Below are positions 22,068 through 30,044 of a stretch of 32,801 bases of DNA, one piece after another. Within the stretch, counting starts at the first letter, position 1, and each line of letters starts with the position of its first letter. Source of the DNA: Nocardia brasiliensis NBRC 14402 (GTDB lineage: Bacteria > Actinomycetota > Actinomycetes > Mycobacteriales > Mycobacteriaceae); contig NZ_BAFT02000005.1 in NCBI RefSeq assembly GCF_000308475.2, positions 1-32,801 on the forward strand. Direction: 5' to 3'. Below the pieces are notes generated by a model. The model saw only the letters and a list, made by a program, of their open reading frames with translations, ran no database searches and had not been told where the DNA came from. A program made the position numbers and the translations under genes.

Positions 22068-22928
22068 ATGTCCCGCCATCGTTCGCTGCCGCGCGCCCGC
22101 CGCGCGCGCACCCGCAAACTCCTCTCCCAGAACTTCCTCACCGATGCCGGCGCCGCCCGGCTCATCGTGCGCTCGGCGGCCCTGCGTGCCGACGACCTCG
22201 TGCTGGAGATCGGCCCGGGTGACGGCATGCTCACCCGGCACCTGCTCGGCGTCGCCGGCCGGATCCGGGCCTACGAGAAGGACCCTGTCTACGCGGCCAG
22301 GCTGCGCGGCCGGTATGCGGGCGATCCGCGAATACAACTGTTCCACAAGGATTTCCGCACCGTGCAGGCCCCGGCGGAGCCGTTCGCGGTGGTCGCCAAT
22401 GTGCCGTTCGGCGTCACCACCGACATCGTGCGCTGGTGTCTGGCGGCGCGGCAGCTCACCTCGGCGACCCTGCTCACCCAGTACGAGTTCGCCCGCAAGC
22501 ACTCCGGCGACTACGGCCGCTGGAGCAAGCTGACGATCACCCACTGGCCCACTGTCGCAATGGAATTGGGCGCACGGGTGGGCCGGGCCAGCTTTCATCC
22601 GGTGCCGAGCGTCGATGCCGCCGTGCTGCGGCTGCGGCGGCGGCCCAGCCCGTTGCTGCCCGCGGCAGAGCTGGCCGACTACCGCCAGGTGGTCGAGCTG
22701 GGTTTCTCCGGCGTCGGCGGTTCGGTGGCGAGTTCGCTACGGACCCGTTTCCCCGGCCGGACCGTGCGGACCGCCTGCCGCGACGCGGGCATCGCGCCCG
22801 ACGAGCCGGTCGGGCCGATCGACCCGCAGCGCTGGCTCGCCCTCTATCGCGGATTGCGTGGCAACTCTGTCCGCGACAGAAACGTATCGGATACATTTGT
22901 GTATCAGACAAGGAAGGGCGGCCGGTGA
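22068..22928 (+). CDS. erm: Erm-type 23S rRNA adenine N6-methyltransferase
   Basis: A 286-residue protein. An arginine-rich N-terminus (1-17) precedes LLSQNFL (18-24), the S-adenosylmethionine motif [12 protein letters not shown] (45-56), an acidic ribose-binding residue in AYEKD (E70), D95 in HKDF, and catalytic NVPF (111-114, NIPY-like). [13 protein letters not shown] near 185 is the usual Erm/KsgA segment. The charged N-terminus and overall length fit actinobacterial Erm enzymes rather than KsgA. It would methylate A2058 of 23S rRNA and confer macrolide-lincosamide-streptogramin B resistance. The start is fixed by GGAGG 6 nt before ATG 22068. The last about 17 residues are encoded by sequence that also carries operator-like dyads. 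Its stop overlaps the next gene by GTGA. Confidence 0.85.
   Translation: MSRHRSLPRARRARTRKLLSQNFLTDAGAARLIVRSAALRADDLVLEIGPGDGMLTRHLLGVAGRIRAYEKDPVYAARLRGRYAGDPRIQLFHKDFRTVQAPAEPFAVVANVPFGVTTDIVRWCLAARQLTSATLLTQYEFARKHSGDYGRWSKLTITHWPTVAMELGARVGRASFHPVPSVDAAVLRLRRRPSPLLPAAELADYRQVVELGFSGVGGSVASSLRTRFPGRTVRTACRDAGIAPDEPVGPIDPQRWLALYRGLRGNSVRDRNVSDTFVYQTRKGGR
22884..22905 (+). promoter_or_regulatory. Overlapping dyads inside the 3' end of erm
   Basis: GTATC-G-GATAC (22884-22894) and GATACA-TTTG-TGTATC (22890-22905) are two perfect overlapping inverted repeats, locally AT-rich, 20-40 nt before the lactate monooxygenase start. They look like a double operator for a TetR- or GntR-type repressor and suggest that gene has its own promoter within erm. 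Confidence 0.5.
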
Positions 22929-24091
22929 CCAGCAACTTCGGTGACTACCAGTTCGAAATCTACCTGCAGGGGCTCGGCGGCGTGCAGCCGAACTTCCCGA
23001 TGACCCACAGCGAACTGGAAGCCCGCGCGCAGGCCGCGCTGCCGCCGGGGATCTGGTCCTACGTGGCGGGCGGCGCGGGCGACGAACTGACCCAGCGCAC
23101 CAACGTGACCGCCTTCGAGAAGTACGGCATCGTGCCGCGCATGCTGCGCGCCACCAAGGTCCGCGACCTCTCGATCGAGCTCTTCGGCATGCGGCTGCCC
23201 GCGCCGGTCTTCATGTCCCCGATCGGCGTGGTCGGGCTCTGCGCCCAGGACGGGCACGGCGATATCGCGACCGCGAAAGCCGCGGCGCGCACCGGCGTGC
23301 CGATGGTGGCGTCCACCCTGACGGTCGATCCACTCGAGGAGGTGGCCGGCCACTTCGGCGACACCCCCGGCATGTTCCAGCTCTACACGCCCACCAACCG
23401 CGACCTGGCCGAGAGCCTGATCCGGCGCGCGGAGCAGGCCGGGTTCAAAGCCATTGTGGTGACGCTGGATACGTGGGTGACCGGTTGGCGGCCGCGCGAT
23501 CTGAGCACCTCGAACTTCCCGCAGTTGCGCGGGCACTGCCTGGCGAACTACTTCACCGACCCGGTGTTCCGCGGCCTGCTGGCGAAGAGTCCCGAAGAGG
23601 ACCCGAAGACCGCGATTCTCACCTGGGTCGCGCTGTTCGGCGGCGCGCCCACCTGGGACGACCTGCCCTGGCTGCGGTCGCTCACGGATCTGCCGTTGAT
23701 CCTCAAGGGAATCTGCCATCCCGAGGACGCGCGGCGCGCCAAGGACGCGGGCGTCGACGGCATCTACTGCTCGAATCACGGTGGCAGGCAAGCCAATGGC
23801 GGAATCCCGGCGATCGAGCATCTGCCCGAGATCGTCGAGGCCGTCGACGGATTGCCGGTGCTGTTCGACTCCGGGGTCCGCTCCGGCGCCGACATCATCA
23901 AGGCGCTCGCACTCGGCGCGACCGCGGTCGGCATCGGCCGCCCGTACTCGTACGGTCTCGCGATCGGCGGGGTGGACGGCATCGTGCACGTGCTGCGGAC
24001 GCTGCTCGCGGAGGCGGATCTGATCATGGCGGTGGACGGCTACCCGACCATCGCCGACCTGGCCGACGACGCGATCCGGCGACTGCACTGA
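22925..24091 (+). CDS. Lactate 2-monooxygenase, FMN-dependent
   Basis: A 388-residue alpha-hydroxy-acid-oxidising flavoprotein. GTG 22925 is preceded by AGGAAGG and overlaps the erm stop (GTGA). Recognisable parts are the N-terminal [35 protein letters not shown]-site ATLTVDP-type [41 protein letters not shown], catalytic [12 protein letters not shown], and [36 protein letters not shown]. Length and the N-terminal PNFPMTH element match Mycobacterium smegmatis lactate 2-monooxygenase (L-lactate plus O2 to acetate, CO2 and water) better than lactate oxidase. It would work in the cytoplasm in lactate use. Pairing with erm is unexpected. Confidence 0.8.
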   Translation: MTSNFGDYQFEIYLQGLGGVQPNFPMTHSELEARAQAALPPGIWSYVAGGAGDELTQRTNVTAFEKYGIVPRMLRATKVRDLSIELFGMRLPAPVFMSPIGVVGLCAQDGHGDIATAKAAARTGVPMVASTLTVDPLEEVAGHFGDTPGMFQLYTPTNRDLAESLIRRAEQAGFKAIVVTLDTWVTGWRPRDLSTSNFPQLRGHCLANYFTDPVFRGLLAKSPEEDPKTAILTWVALFGGAPTWDDLPWLRSLTDLPLILKGICHPEDARRAKDAGVDGIYCSNHGGRQANGGIPAIEHLPEIVEAVDGLPVLFDSGVRSGADIIKALALGATAVGIGRPYSYGLAIGGVDGIVHVLRTLLAEADLIMAVDGYPTIADLADDAIRRLH

Positions 24092-24094
24092 TCT

Positions 24095-24140
24095 GTAGCG
24101 GACGAGTTTGTTCTGCCGCGCAGGACAACTCGGCCGCTAC
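24095..24140. terminator. Bidirectional terminator
   Basis: A long imperfect hairpin: GTAGCGG (24095-24101) pairs with CCGCTAC (24134-24140), then CGAGTT (24103-24108) with AACTCG (24127-24132), then GT/AC and CTG/CAG around loop CCGCG. About 20 paired bases fill the 52-nt gap between the convergent lactate monooxygenase and acyl-CoA synthetase genes. Confidence 0.75.
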
Positions 24141-24143
24141 GAA

Positions 24144-26219
24144 TCAGCTCGGCTGAATCAGCGTGCGCTTGAGGATCTTTCCGGTCGCGTTGCGCGGGAG
24201 CGCGTCCAGGAAGGTCACGTCGCGCGGCACCGAGAAGCGGCTCAGCCGGTGCCGGATGTAGTTGCACACCATGTCGCGATCCAGCCCGAAACCCTCTCTG
24301 GTCACCACGAACGCGGCCAGGCGCTGCCCGTACTCCTGGTCCGGCACGCCGACCACCGCCACCTCGCTGACCTGCGGCAGGTGCGAGAGCGCCTCTTCGA
24401 CCGGGCGCGGGAAGACGTTCTCGCCCCCGGAGATGATCATCTCGTCGTCACGGCCCGCGACGAAGAGCAGCCCGTCGGCGTCGAGGTAGCCGAGGTCACC
24501 GGTGTCGAGCATGCCGCCCCATTCGGTGGGCGGCTTCGCGTCGGTGTAGCCGTCGAACAGCATGTGGTTGAGCACGAAGATGCGGCCGGTCACCCCGCGC
24601 GGCACCGGACGTAATTCTTTGTCCAGCACAGCGAGTTTCGTGCCGAGCGGCGGGCGTCCCGCGGTGGTCGGCGCGGCCCGCAGATCGGCCGGATCGGCGA
24701 TGGTCGCCCAGGACACCTCGGTCGAGCCGTACACGTTGTAGAGCACGTCGCCGAAGGCGTCGAGAAACTTCACCACCGTCGGACCGGCAAGGGGCGCACC
24801 GCAACTGGCCACCACGCGCAGGCTCGACGTGTCGTAGCGATCGCGCACGTGCGCGGGCAGATCCAGGATCCGGTTCACCATCACCGGCACCACGATCAAT
24901 GCGGTGACTCGGTGCTCCTCGATCAGCCGCAGGCAGTCCTCGGCGTCGAACCGTTCCGGCAGCACCACACTCGCCCGGATCGGCGTGCTGATCTGCAACG
25001 CCGCCAGCCCCCAGGTGTGGAACAGCGGCGCGGGGATGAGCATCGTCTCGTCCATCCGCATCGGAATGCGCGAGAGCAGCGCCGCCACGGTGCCGAAACC
25101 CTTGGGCTGCGGCCGCTGCGCGCTCTTGGGTGTACCGCTGGTGCCCGAGGTCAGCACGATCAGCCGGCCGGGATGGCTGGGCCGGGCGAAGGTCGGCGCG
25201 TCGAGCGCGATCAGGTCGTCGACGGTGTTGCGGTCGTACCGGGTCAGCTGTCCGGTCGCGAAGCGGGGCACGGACGCGGCCAGATACTTGGTCAGCGGCT
25301 CGTATTCGTCGTCGAGGAAGACGGCCGACAGTCCGTGCCGGTCCGCGACGTCCTCGATCTGCCGGGCCGAGAGGCCGGTGTTCAGCAGCACCGTGTCGAC
25401 GCCGAGTTTGCCGGTGGCGACCATGCATTCGACCATCGTGACCCGGTTGCGCGAGAGTAGCCCCACTTTGTCCCGCGCGCCGATACCGAGCATTGCCAGC
25501 GCCGAAGCGAGTTTGTGGGTGCGATCGTGCATTTGACCGAACGTGCGCGTGGAAACGCCGTCCACCACCGCGAGCCGATCAGGCGAATGCCCGGCGGCGG
25601 CCGCGTAACCACCCGCCAGCGTGAATCCCCACCGGGCCAGCCCGCCCACCTGTTTGAGCGCGCGGTCGGGCCGGTAGGTGCGCACGACACCGGTCGTCAC
25701 CATCTGCTTCAACGTGCCGACCTGCTGTTTCGTCGGCGATTCCTCGCCGTTGACGAGCACCGAGGTCGGCGTGCCGAGGACCGCGTCGACGATGCGGGTG
25801 AGGCCGGCCGTGGTCCACGCGATCACGTCCGCGTTGTCCTGCTCGGCGATCCAGGGATGGATGCGTCCGGCGCCGAAGTAGGTGATGGTGACCCGCGTCG
25901 ACTCCGCCGCGTCTTCGCCGCGTAGCCGCACCGCGGCGAAACTGCCCAGGCCAGGGCATTGCAGCTCGAAACTTTCCCGTTCCTTGCCGACCACCAGCCG
26001 CAGCGCGGGCACGGTGAGTTCGGTGTCCGCATGCCGCGCGCGGATCAGCAGCACCGGGTGGGTGTCCGAGGTTTCCGCGCGCTCGCAGTCGCCGATTCCC
26101 TGGAACATGCGGGCGTAGGTCTGCGGGTCCATGAAAAAGTCCCACAGCGCTTTTCGTGCGGCTGCGAACTCCGCGTCTATTGTGATGACATCCGTAACCA
26201 ACTGCGTGCTTTTCTGCAT
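24144..26219 (-). CDS. Acyl-CoA synthetase (FadD-like) with N-terminal SRPBCC-like domain
   Basis: A 691-residue protein. Residues about 200-691 are an adenylate-forming ligase: phosphate loop TSGTSGTPKS (357-366), LFHTWGL, YGSTEVSWATIADP, MLDTGDLGYLDADG, GRDDEMIISGGENVFP and the C-terminal PRNATGKILKRTL with the catalytic lysine. Residues about 8-150 are extra: ITIDAEFAAARKALWDFFMDPQTYARMFQGIGDCERAE followed by strand-rich sequence and a long final helix resembles a START/SRPBCC lipid-binding domain (polyketide-cyclase-like). Such a domain could present a hydrophobic acid to the ligase; this is inference. It activates a carboxylic acid as acyl-AMP then acyl-CoA. ATG 26219 has no clear ribosome-binding site. 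An operator-like dyad in the promoter suggests lipid-responsive control. Confidence 0.8.
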   Translation of the reverse strand: MQKSTQLVTDVITIDAEFAAARKALWDFFMDPQTYARMFQGIGDCERAETSDTHPVLLIRARHADTELTVPALRLVVGKERESFELQCPGLGSFAAVRLRGEDAAESTRVTITYFGAGRIHPWIAEQDNADVIAWTTAGLTRIVDAVLGTPTSVLVNGEESPTKQQVGTLKQMVTTGVVRTYRPDRALKQVGGLARWGFTLAGGYAAAAGHSPDRLAVVDGVSTRTFGQMHDRTHKLASALAMLGIGARDKVGLLSRNRVTMVECMVATGKLGVDTVLLNTGLSARQIEDVADRHGLSAVFLDDEYEPLTKYLAASVPRFATGQLTRYDRNTVDDLIALDAPTFARPSHPGRLIVLTSGTSGTPKSAQRPQPKGFGTVAALLSRIPMRMDETMLIPAPLFHTWGLAALQISTPIRASVVLPERFDAEDCLRLIEEHRVTALIVVPVMVNRILDLPAHVRDRYDTSSLRVVASCGAPLAGPTVVKFLDAFGDVLYNVYGSTEVSWATIADPADLRAAPTTAGRPPLGTKLAVLDKELRPVPRGVTGRIFVLNHMLFDGYTDAKPPTEWGGMLDTGDLGYLDADGLLFVAGRDDEMIISGGENVFPRPVEEALSHLPQVSEVAVVGVPDQEYGQRLAAFVVTREGFGLDRDMVCNYIRHRLSRFSVPRDVTFLDALPRNATGKILKRTLIQPS

Positions 26220-26256
26220 GGGCCGACCGAGCGGTCTGCGTCGGCATGGTCACGTA

Positions 26257-26285
26257 GTTGTACCCATCGGTAACAATTAGGTCAA
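26257..26285 (-). promoter_or_regulatory. Promoter and operator of acyl-CoA synthetase gene
   Basis: On the minus strand TTGACC (plus 26280-26285) and TACAAC (plus 26257-26262) are separated by exactly 17 nt, a good sigma-A-type promoter. The dyad TACC-CATC-GGTA (26261-26272), extended imperfectly by TTG/CAA, lies in the spacer and touches the -10 box, so a bound repressor would shut it. The start codon is about 30 nt downstream of the expected start point. Confidence 0.55.
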
Positions 26286-26723
26286 GTACGCAACGCATTG
26301 CCATCGATTAGCCATTTAGCTGGTCAAATGCCCATTTTCGGCCGAATCACCTATCGGCCACAGCACAGTGCACAATATTCGCGAAATGCCCGCGCGATTG
26401 CCGAAAACCCGTTACGCGACCGAGAACGTCACGCGCGCAATGCCGGTCGACCTGGGGTTCGGCGTGCAACACCCGCAGAGCGCACGACAGCATCGCCGCA
26501 GACCTTGTTCGGCGCGCCAAGACAGCGCTGTTGGCCGAGATTTTGCCGGGGTCAGAAGATCTTTCGGCGCGTCCGGTGCGGACACGAGCCCCTCGCCGGT
26601 ACGGACTACTCCCGCGATCACCTGAGTAAACCACTGGCCCCCGCGTCGAAACACGCTCGCGCAGCGGATCGTACCGCCGATCCGGCGACCGCGCGCGGCG
26701 AGCGGACCCCGGCCGGAACCGAA
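26286..26723. other. 438-nt region without a supported gene
   Basis: Between the acyl-CoA synthetase promoter and the terminator of the ect operon I find no gene. Open frames on both strands exist but lack ribosome-binding sites and have arginine/proline-heavy, low-quality translations. The first about 120 nt are noticeably AT-richer (ATTAGCCATTTAGC, ACAATATTCGCG), which could include a further regulatory site; no repeat or RNA structure stands out. Confidence 0.5.
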
Positions 26724-26761
26724 GGCGTCCTTCGCCCCACGGGAACGCGGCGAAGGACGCC
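26724..26761 (-). terminator. Terminator of the ectABCD operon
   Basis: A perfect 13-bp stem GGCGTCCTTCGCC (26724-26736) and GGCGAAGGACGCC (26749-26761) with a 12-nt loop, 21 nt after the ectD stop on the minus strand. Confidence 0.8.
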
Positions 26762-26782
26762 CTCGGTCGAGCATCGGCCAGG

Positions 26783-27688
26783 TCAGGCGGACAGCGGTGT
26801 GAAGTCGCGGCTGCCGATGTAGCCGGGCCGCGGCGCGGGCGCGCCGAACGGCTCGACCAGGGTGTTCTCCACGCTGTTGAACACCAGGAAGATATTCGAG
26901 CGCGGGAACGGGGTGATGTTGTTCGACGAACCGTGCATCAGGTTGGAGTCGAACAGCAGCGCGGAGCCGGCCCGCCCGGTGAACTGGCTGATGCCGTACC
27001 GGTTCGCCAGCGTGGTGATGTCCTCCTGGGTCGGCACGCCGATCTCCTGCTCCTGCAAGGACTCCCGGTAGTGCTCCGCGGGCGTGCTGCCCAGGCACGG
27101 TACGAACGTGCGGTGCGAGCCGGGCATCACCATCAGGCTGCCGTTGATCGGGTAGTTGTCGGTCAGCGCGATGGACAGGCTCACCGCCCGCGGCGCCGGC
27201 ATGCCGTCCTCGGCGTGCCAGGTCTCGAAATCGGAGTGCCAGTAGAAACCCGTGCCGCGGAAACCCGGCATGTAGTTGACGCGGCTCTGGTGGATGTACA
27301 CCTCGGAGCCGAGCACCTGCCGGGCCAGCCCGGCGACCCGGGACTCGCGGACCAGGTCCGCGATCGCCGCGCTGAGCCGGTGCACCTCGAAGACCGACCG
27401 CACCCGGTTCGACGCTTTCTCCACGATCACGCGCTCGTCGTCGCGCAACGCGGGATCGCCTGCCAGCCTGCCGATCTCGGCGCTGAAATCAGCGACCTCG
27501 GTGGGCGTGAGCAGTTCGTCGATGCTGGCGAAGCCGTCGGTGTCGAAGGCCGCGAGCGCCGGGCTCTCGACCCGGCCCCACACCGTCGGATCGGTACGAT
27601 CCAGGTGCGTGGCCGGTGCATCGATCCGGGTCGGGTAACGATCGATCCGGTCCGTCGAGGGCCGAGTTTCAGTGTGCTGCAAAACCAT
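26783..27688 (-). CDS. ectD: Ectoine hydroxylase EctD
   Basis: A 301-residue Fe(II)/2-oxoglutarate dioxygenase that converts ectoine to 5-hydroxyectoine. The family signature FYWHSDFETWHAEDGMPAPRAVS is present (about 148-170) with iron ligands H151 and D153, and the third ligand H252 in SNLMHGSSNN; these positions match those of characterised EctD proteins within a few residues. The gene is last in ectABCD and starts 6 nt after the ectC stop, with its ribosome-binding site (GGATAGGCGG) reaching into ectC. It is followed by a strong hairpin. Presence of ectD means this strain likely accumulates hydroxyectoine, linked to heat and desiccation tolerance. Confidence 0.95.
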   Translation of the reverse strand: MVLQHTETRPSTDRIDRYPTRIDAPATHLDRTDPTVWGRVESPALAAFDTDGFASIDELLTPTEVADFSAEIGRLAGDPALRDDERVIVEKASNRVRSVFEVHRLSAAIADLVRESRVAGLARQVLGSEVYIHQSRVNYMPGFRGTGFYWHSDFETWHAEDGMPAPRAVSLSIALTDNYPINGSLMVMPGSHRTFVPCLGSTPAEHYRESLQEQEIGVPTQEDITTLANRYGISQFTGRAGSALLFDSNLMHGSSNNITPFPRSNIFLVFNSVENTLVEPFGAPAPRPGYIGSRDFTPLSA

Positions 27689-27694
27689 TACCGC

Positions 27695-28093
27695 CTATCC
27701 CCCGATCGTCGCGGCAACGAGCGGGTACGCGCCGGTGCTGTCGTGGACCTCCTGCCCGGTGACCGGAGGATTGAACACGCACATCATCCGCATCCGGGTG
27801 CGGGCCGAGAGCTGGTGGCGCTCGTTCCCGTCCAGCAGATACATCGAGCCGGGACCGAGCTCGTAGGTCACGCCGTTGTCGAGATCGGTGAGCGTGCCCT
27901 CACCCTCGATCAACCATACCGCTTCCACATGGTAGCGATAGTGGAACTCGTGCGTGCTGCCCGCATCGATGGTGGTCTCGTGGAAGGAGAAGCCGACTCC
28001 GTCGCCGCCGAGGATGATGCGCTTGCTGCGCCAACCCTCCCCGGCCACATCGCGTTCGGTATCGGTGATCTCGGCGGTGGTACGTACGATCAT
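27695..28093 (-). CDS. ectC: Ectoine synthase EctC
   Basis: A 132-residue cupin enzyme that cyclises N-gamma-acetyl-2,4-diaminobutyrate to ectoine. MIVRTTAEITDTERDV at the start, then GVGFSFHETTIDAGSTHEFHYRYHVEAVWLIEGEGTLTD and PGSMYLLDGNERHQL are diagnostic, including conserved glutamate, tyrosine and histidine metal ligands. ATG 28093 overlaps the ectB stop by ATGA. The family length is about 130 residues, so it is complete. Confidence 0.95.
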   Translation of the reverse strand: MIVRTTAEITDTERDVAGEGWRSKRIILGGDGVGFSFHETTIDAGSTHEFHYRYHVEAVWLIEGEGTLTDLDNGVTYELGPGSMYLLDGNERHQLSARTRMRMMCVFNPPVTGQEVHDSTGAYPLVAATIGG

Positions 28094-29367
28094 GCGATCG
28101 CCCCCATTCCATTGCAGACGGTGTCCACGGCGCCGGTCAGAATGCTGAGGCCGTGGTCCAGTTCCTGGTCGGTAATCGTCAACGCGGGCAGCAACTTCAC
28201 CACCTCGTCGGTGGAACCGGAGGTCTCCACCAGCAAACCGCGTTCGAACGCGATCTGGCACACCTTGCTCGCCTGCGACGGGTCCTCGAACACCACGCCG
28301 TGCACCAGGCCGCGGCCGCGGGTCGAGACGCCGGAGACGTTGCCCGCCAATTCCGTCAGCGTACTGGCGATGCGTTCGCCCTTGGCGAGCGTCGCGTTCT
28401 GCAGGGTGTCGTCGGACCAGTAGTGCCGCAACGCGACATCGGCCGTGACGAAGGCCGGGTTGTTCCCGCGGAAGGTGCCGTTGTGCTCGCCCGGCGACCA
28501 CTGATCGAGCTCGGACTTGAACAGCACCAACGCCATCGGCAGTCCGTAGCCGCCGATCGACTTCGACAGCGTGACGATATCGGGGGTGATGCCCGCGAGC
28601 TCGAAGGAGAAGAACGGTCCGGTGCGCCCGCAGCCCATCTGCACGTCGTCGACGATCAGCAGGATGTCGCGCGCCTCGCAGAGCCCGGCGAGGTGCCGAA
28701 GCCATTCCGCGCGAGCGACATTCACGCCGCCCTCGCCCTGCACCGTCTCCACGATCACGGCCGCCGGGCGGTCGAAGCCCGACGAGGTGTCGTCGAGTAC
28801 CTTCTCCATCCACTGGAAATCGGCGGTGGTGCCGTCGAAGTAGCCGTCGTAGGGCATGTGCGCCGCGTGCACCAGCGGCACACCGGCGCCCGCCCGCTTG
28901 GCCGCGTTGCCGGTGACCGAGAGCGCGCCGAGGGTCATGCCGTGGAAGGCGTTGGTGAAGCTGACGATCGTCTCCCGGCCGGTCACCTTGCGGGCCAGCT
29001 TGAGCGCGGCCTCGACCGCGTTGGCACCGGTCGGGCCGGGGAACTGCACCTTGTAGTCCAGCCCGCGCGGCGCGAACACGGTGTCGCGCAGGGTTTCCAG
29101 CAGGCTGCGCTTGGCCGAGGTGGACATGTCGAGCCCGTGCGTGATGCCGTCGCTGGCGATGTAGTCCAGCAGCGGCTGCTTGAGCACGTCGTTGTTGTGG
29201 CCGTAGTTCAGCGCACCCGCGCCTGCGAAGAAGTCGAGGTAGTCCTTACCGTCCTCGTCTCGTAACCAGCTGCCCTTGGCCTTCGAGAAGACCGCGGGCC
29301 AGGCGCGGCAGTAGCCGCGCACATTCGATTCCAGACTCTCGAAAATGCTCGTGTCGGCGGTGATCAT
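28090..29367 (-). CDS. ectB: Diaminobutyrate-2-oxoglutarate aminotransferase EctB
   Basis: A 425-residue class III PLP aminotransferase that makes L-2,4-diaminobutyrate from aspartate semialdehyde and glutamate, the first step of ectoine synthesis. The start FESLESNVRGYCRAWPAVF, PGPTGANAVEAALKLARK, EVQGEGG-like VETVQGEGGVNVA, IVDDVQMGCGRTG (D240) and TLSKSIGGYGLP (PLP lysine K269) match EctB. Its start overlaps the ectA stop and its stop overlaps the ectC start, both by ATGA, so the three are translationally coupled. Confidence 0.95.
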   Translation of the reverse strand: MITADTSIFESLESNVRGYCRAWPAVFSKAKGSWLRDEDGKDYLDFFAGAGALNYGHNNDVLKQPLLDYIASDGITHGLDMSTSAKRSLLETLRDTVFAPRGLDYKVQFPGPTGANAVEAALKLARKVTGRETIVSFTNAFHGMTLGALSVTGNAAKRAGAGVPLVHAAHMPYDGYFDGTTADFQWMEKVLDDTSSGFDRPAAVIVETVQGEGGVNVARAEWLRHLAGLCEARDILLIVDDVQMGCGRTGPFFSFELAGITPDIVTLSKSIGGYGLPMALVLFKSELDQWSPGEHNGTFRGNNPAFVTADVALRHYWSDDTLQNATLAKGERIASTLTELAGNVSGVSTRGRGLVHGVVFEDPSQASKVCQIAFERGLLVETSGSTDEVVKLLPALTITDQELDHGLSILTGAVDTVCNGMGAIA

Positions 29368-29960
29368 CGGTGGTCCTCCTGCGTTGTGCGAGCGATCGGT
29401 GCGATGAGATAAAGGTCCTCGGACTCATGGCTGTCCGGGAAGACGCCCGTGTCGAACAAGGGGCGCTTGGTCATTCGGGCGTCACGCTGCCGGGCGACCG
29501 AGCCGAACAACGCGATGGACGCGGCATTGTCGGGCGAGATCGTCGTCTCCAGCGTCGTAACACCCTGAGGTGCAACGGTGTTCAGCAAAGCGTGCAGCAG
29601 TTGGGCGCCGGTGCCCCGGCCGCGCTGTGCTCGGTCGACCGCCACCTGCCAGACGAACACGGTGCCCGGCGCCTGCGGCCGGAGGTAGCCGATCACGAAA
29701 CCGACGACGCGACCCTGCATTTCGGCGACCACCGTGGTCTCCGCGAAGTCGCGGCACCACAGCAGGTAGGCGTAGCTCGAATTGACGTCGAGGACCTCGG
29801 AGTTCTTCGCGATCCGCCACAGCTGGGCGCCGTCCTCGACGCGTGGCTTGCGCAGAACCAACTCGGTCCGGTGGCGGCCGGGGTCCGGACCCAGCGCGGC
29901 CGCGGCCTGCTCGACACGGGATCGTTCGATCTCCGCGGTGTTCAACGTTGGCACTGACAT
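29364..29960 (-). CDS. ectA: Diaminobutyrate acetyltransferase EctA
   Basis: A 198-residue GNAT acetyltransferase that acetylates diaminobutyrate at N-gamma. LRKPRVEDGAQLWRIAKNSEVLDVNSSYAYLLWCRDF is typical of EctA, and WQVAVDRAQRGRGTGAQLL is the acetyl-CoA-binding motif A. The ATG at 29960 has AGGGAG 4 nt upstream. It is the first gene of ectABCD; the gap to the upstream kinase gene is 84 nt with a possible own promoter. Confidence 0.95.
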   Translation of the reverse strand: MSVPTLNTAEIERSRVEQAAAALGPDPGRHRTELVLRKPRVEDGAQLWRIAKNSEVLDVNSSYAYLLWCRDFAETTVVAEMQGRVVGFVIGYLRPQAPGTVFVWQVAVDRAQRGRGTGAQLLHALLNTVAPQGVTTLETTISPDNAASIALFGSVARQRDARMTKRPLFDTGVFPDSHESEDLYLIAPIARTTQEDHR

Positions 29961-30044
29961 ACAACTCCCTGGTCGGGCCTGTAGTACTTATCCAGGCTTA
30001 CGAATCAACTTTGAGCTGACCCGGTCGAGTTCATTACGGTTGTG
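29961..30044 (-). promoter_or_regulatory. Gap between histidine kinase and ectA, possible ect promoter
   Basis: On the minus strand TTGATT (plus 30003-30008) and TACTAC (plus 29981-29986) are spaced 16 nt and could be a weak promoter placing the start point just upstream of the AGGGAG site of ectA. No terminator is visible after the kinase gene, so read-through from the two-component genes is also possible. The stretch is AT-richer than its surroundings. Confidence 0.35.

Noticed and set aside
26298..26822. 174-codon plus-strand open frame in the gap before ectD
   Set aside because: Runs through the ect terminator hairpin and into ectD, is Arg/Pro/Thr-rich, and has no ribosome-binding site.
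26933..28423. 496-codon plus-strand open frame over ectD, ectC and ectB
   Set aside because: Antisense to three diagnostic ect genes; no recognisable domain.
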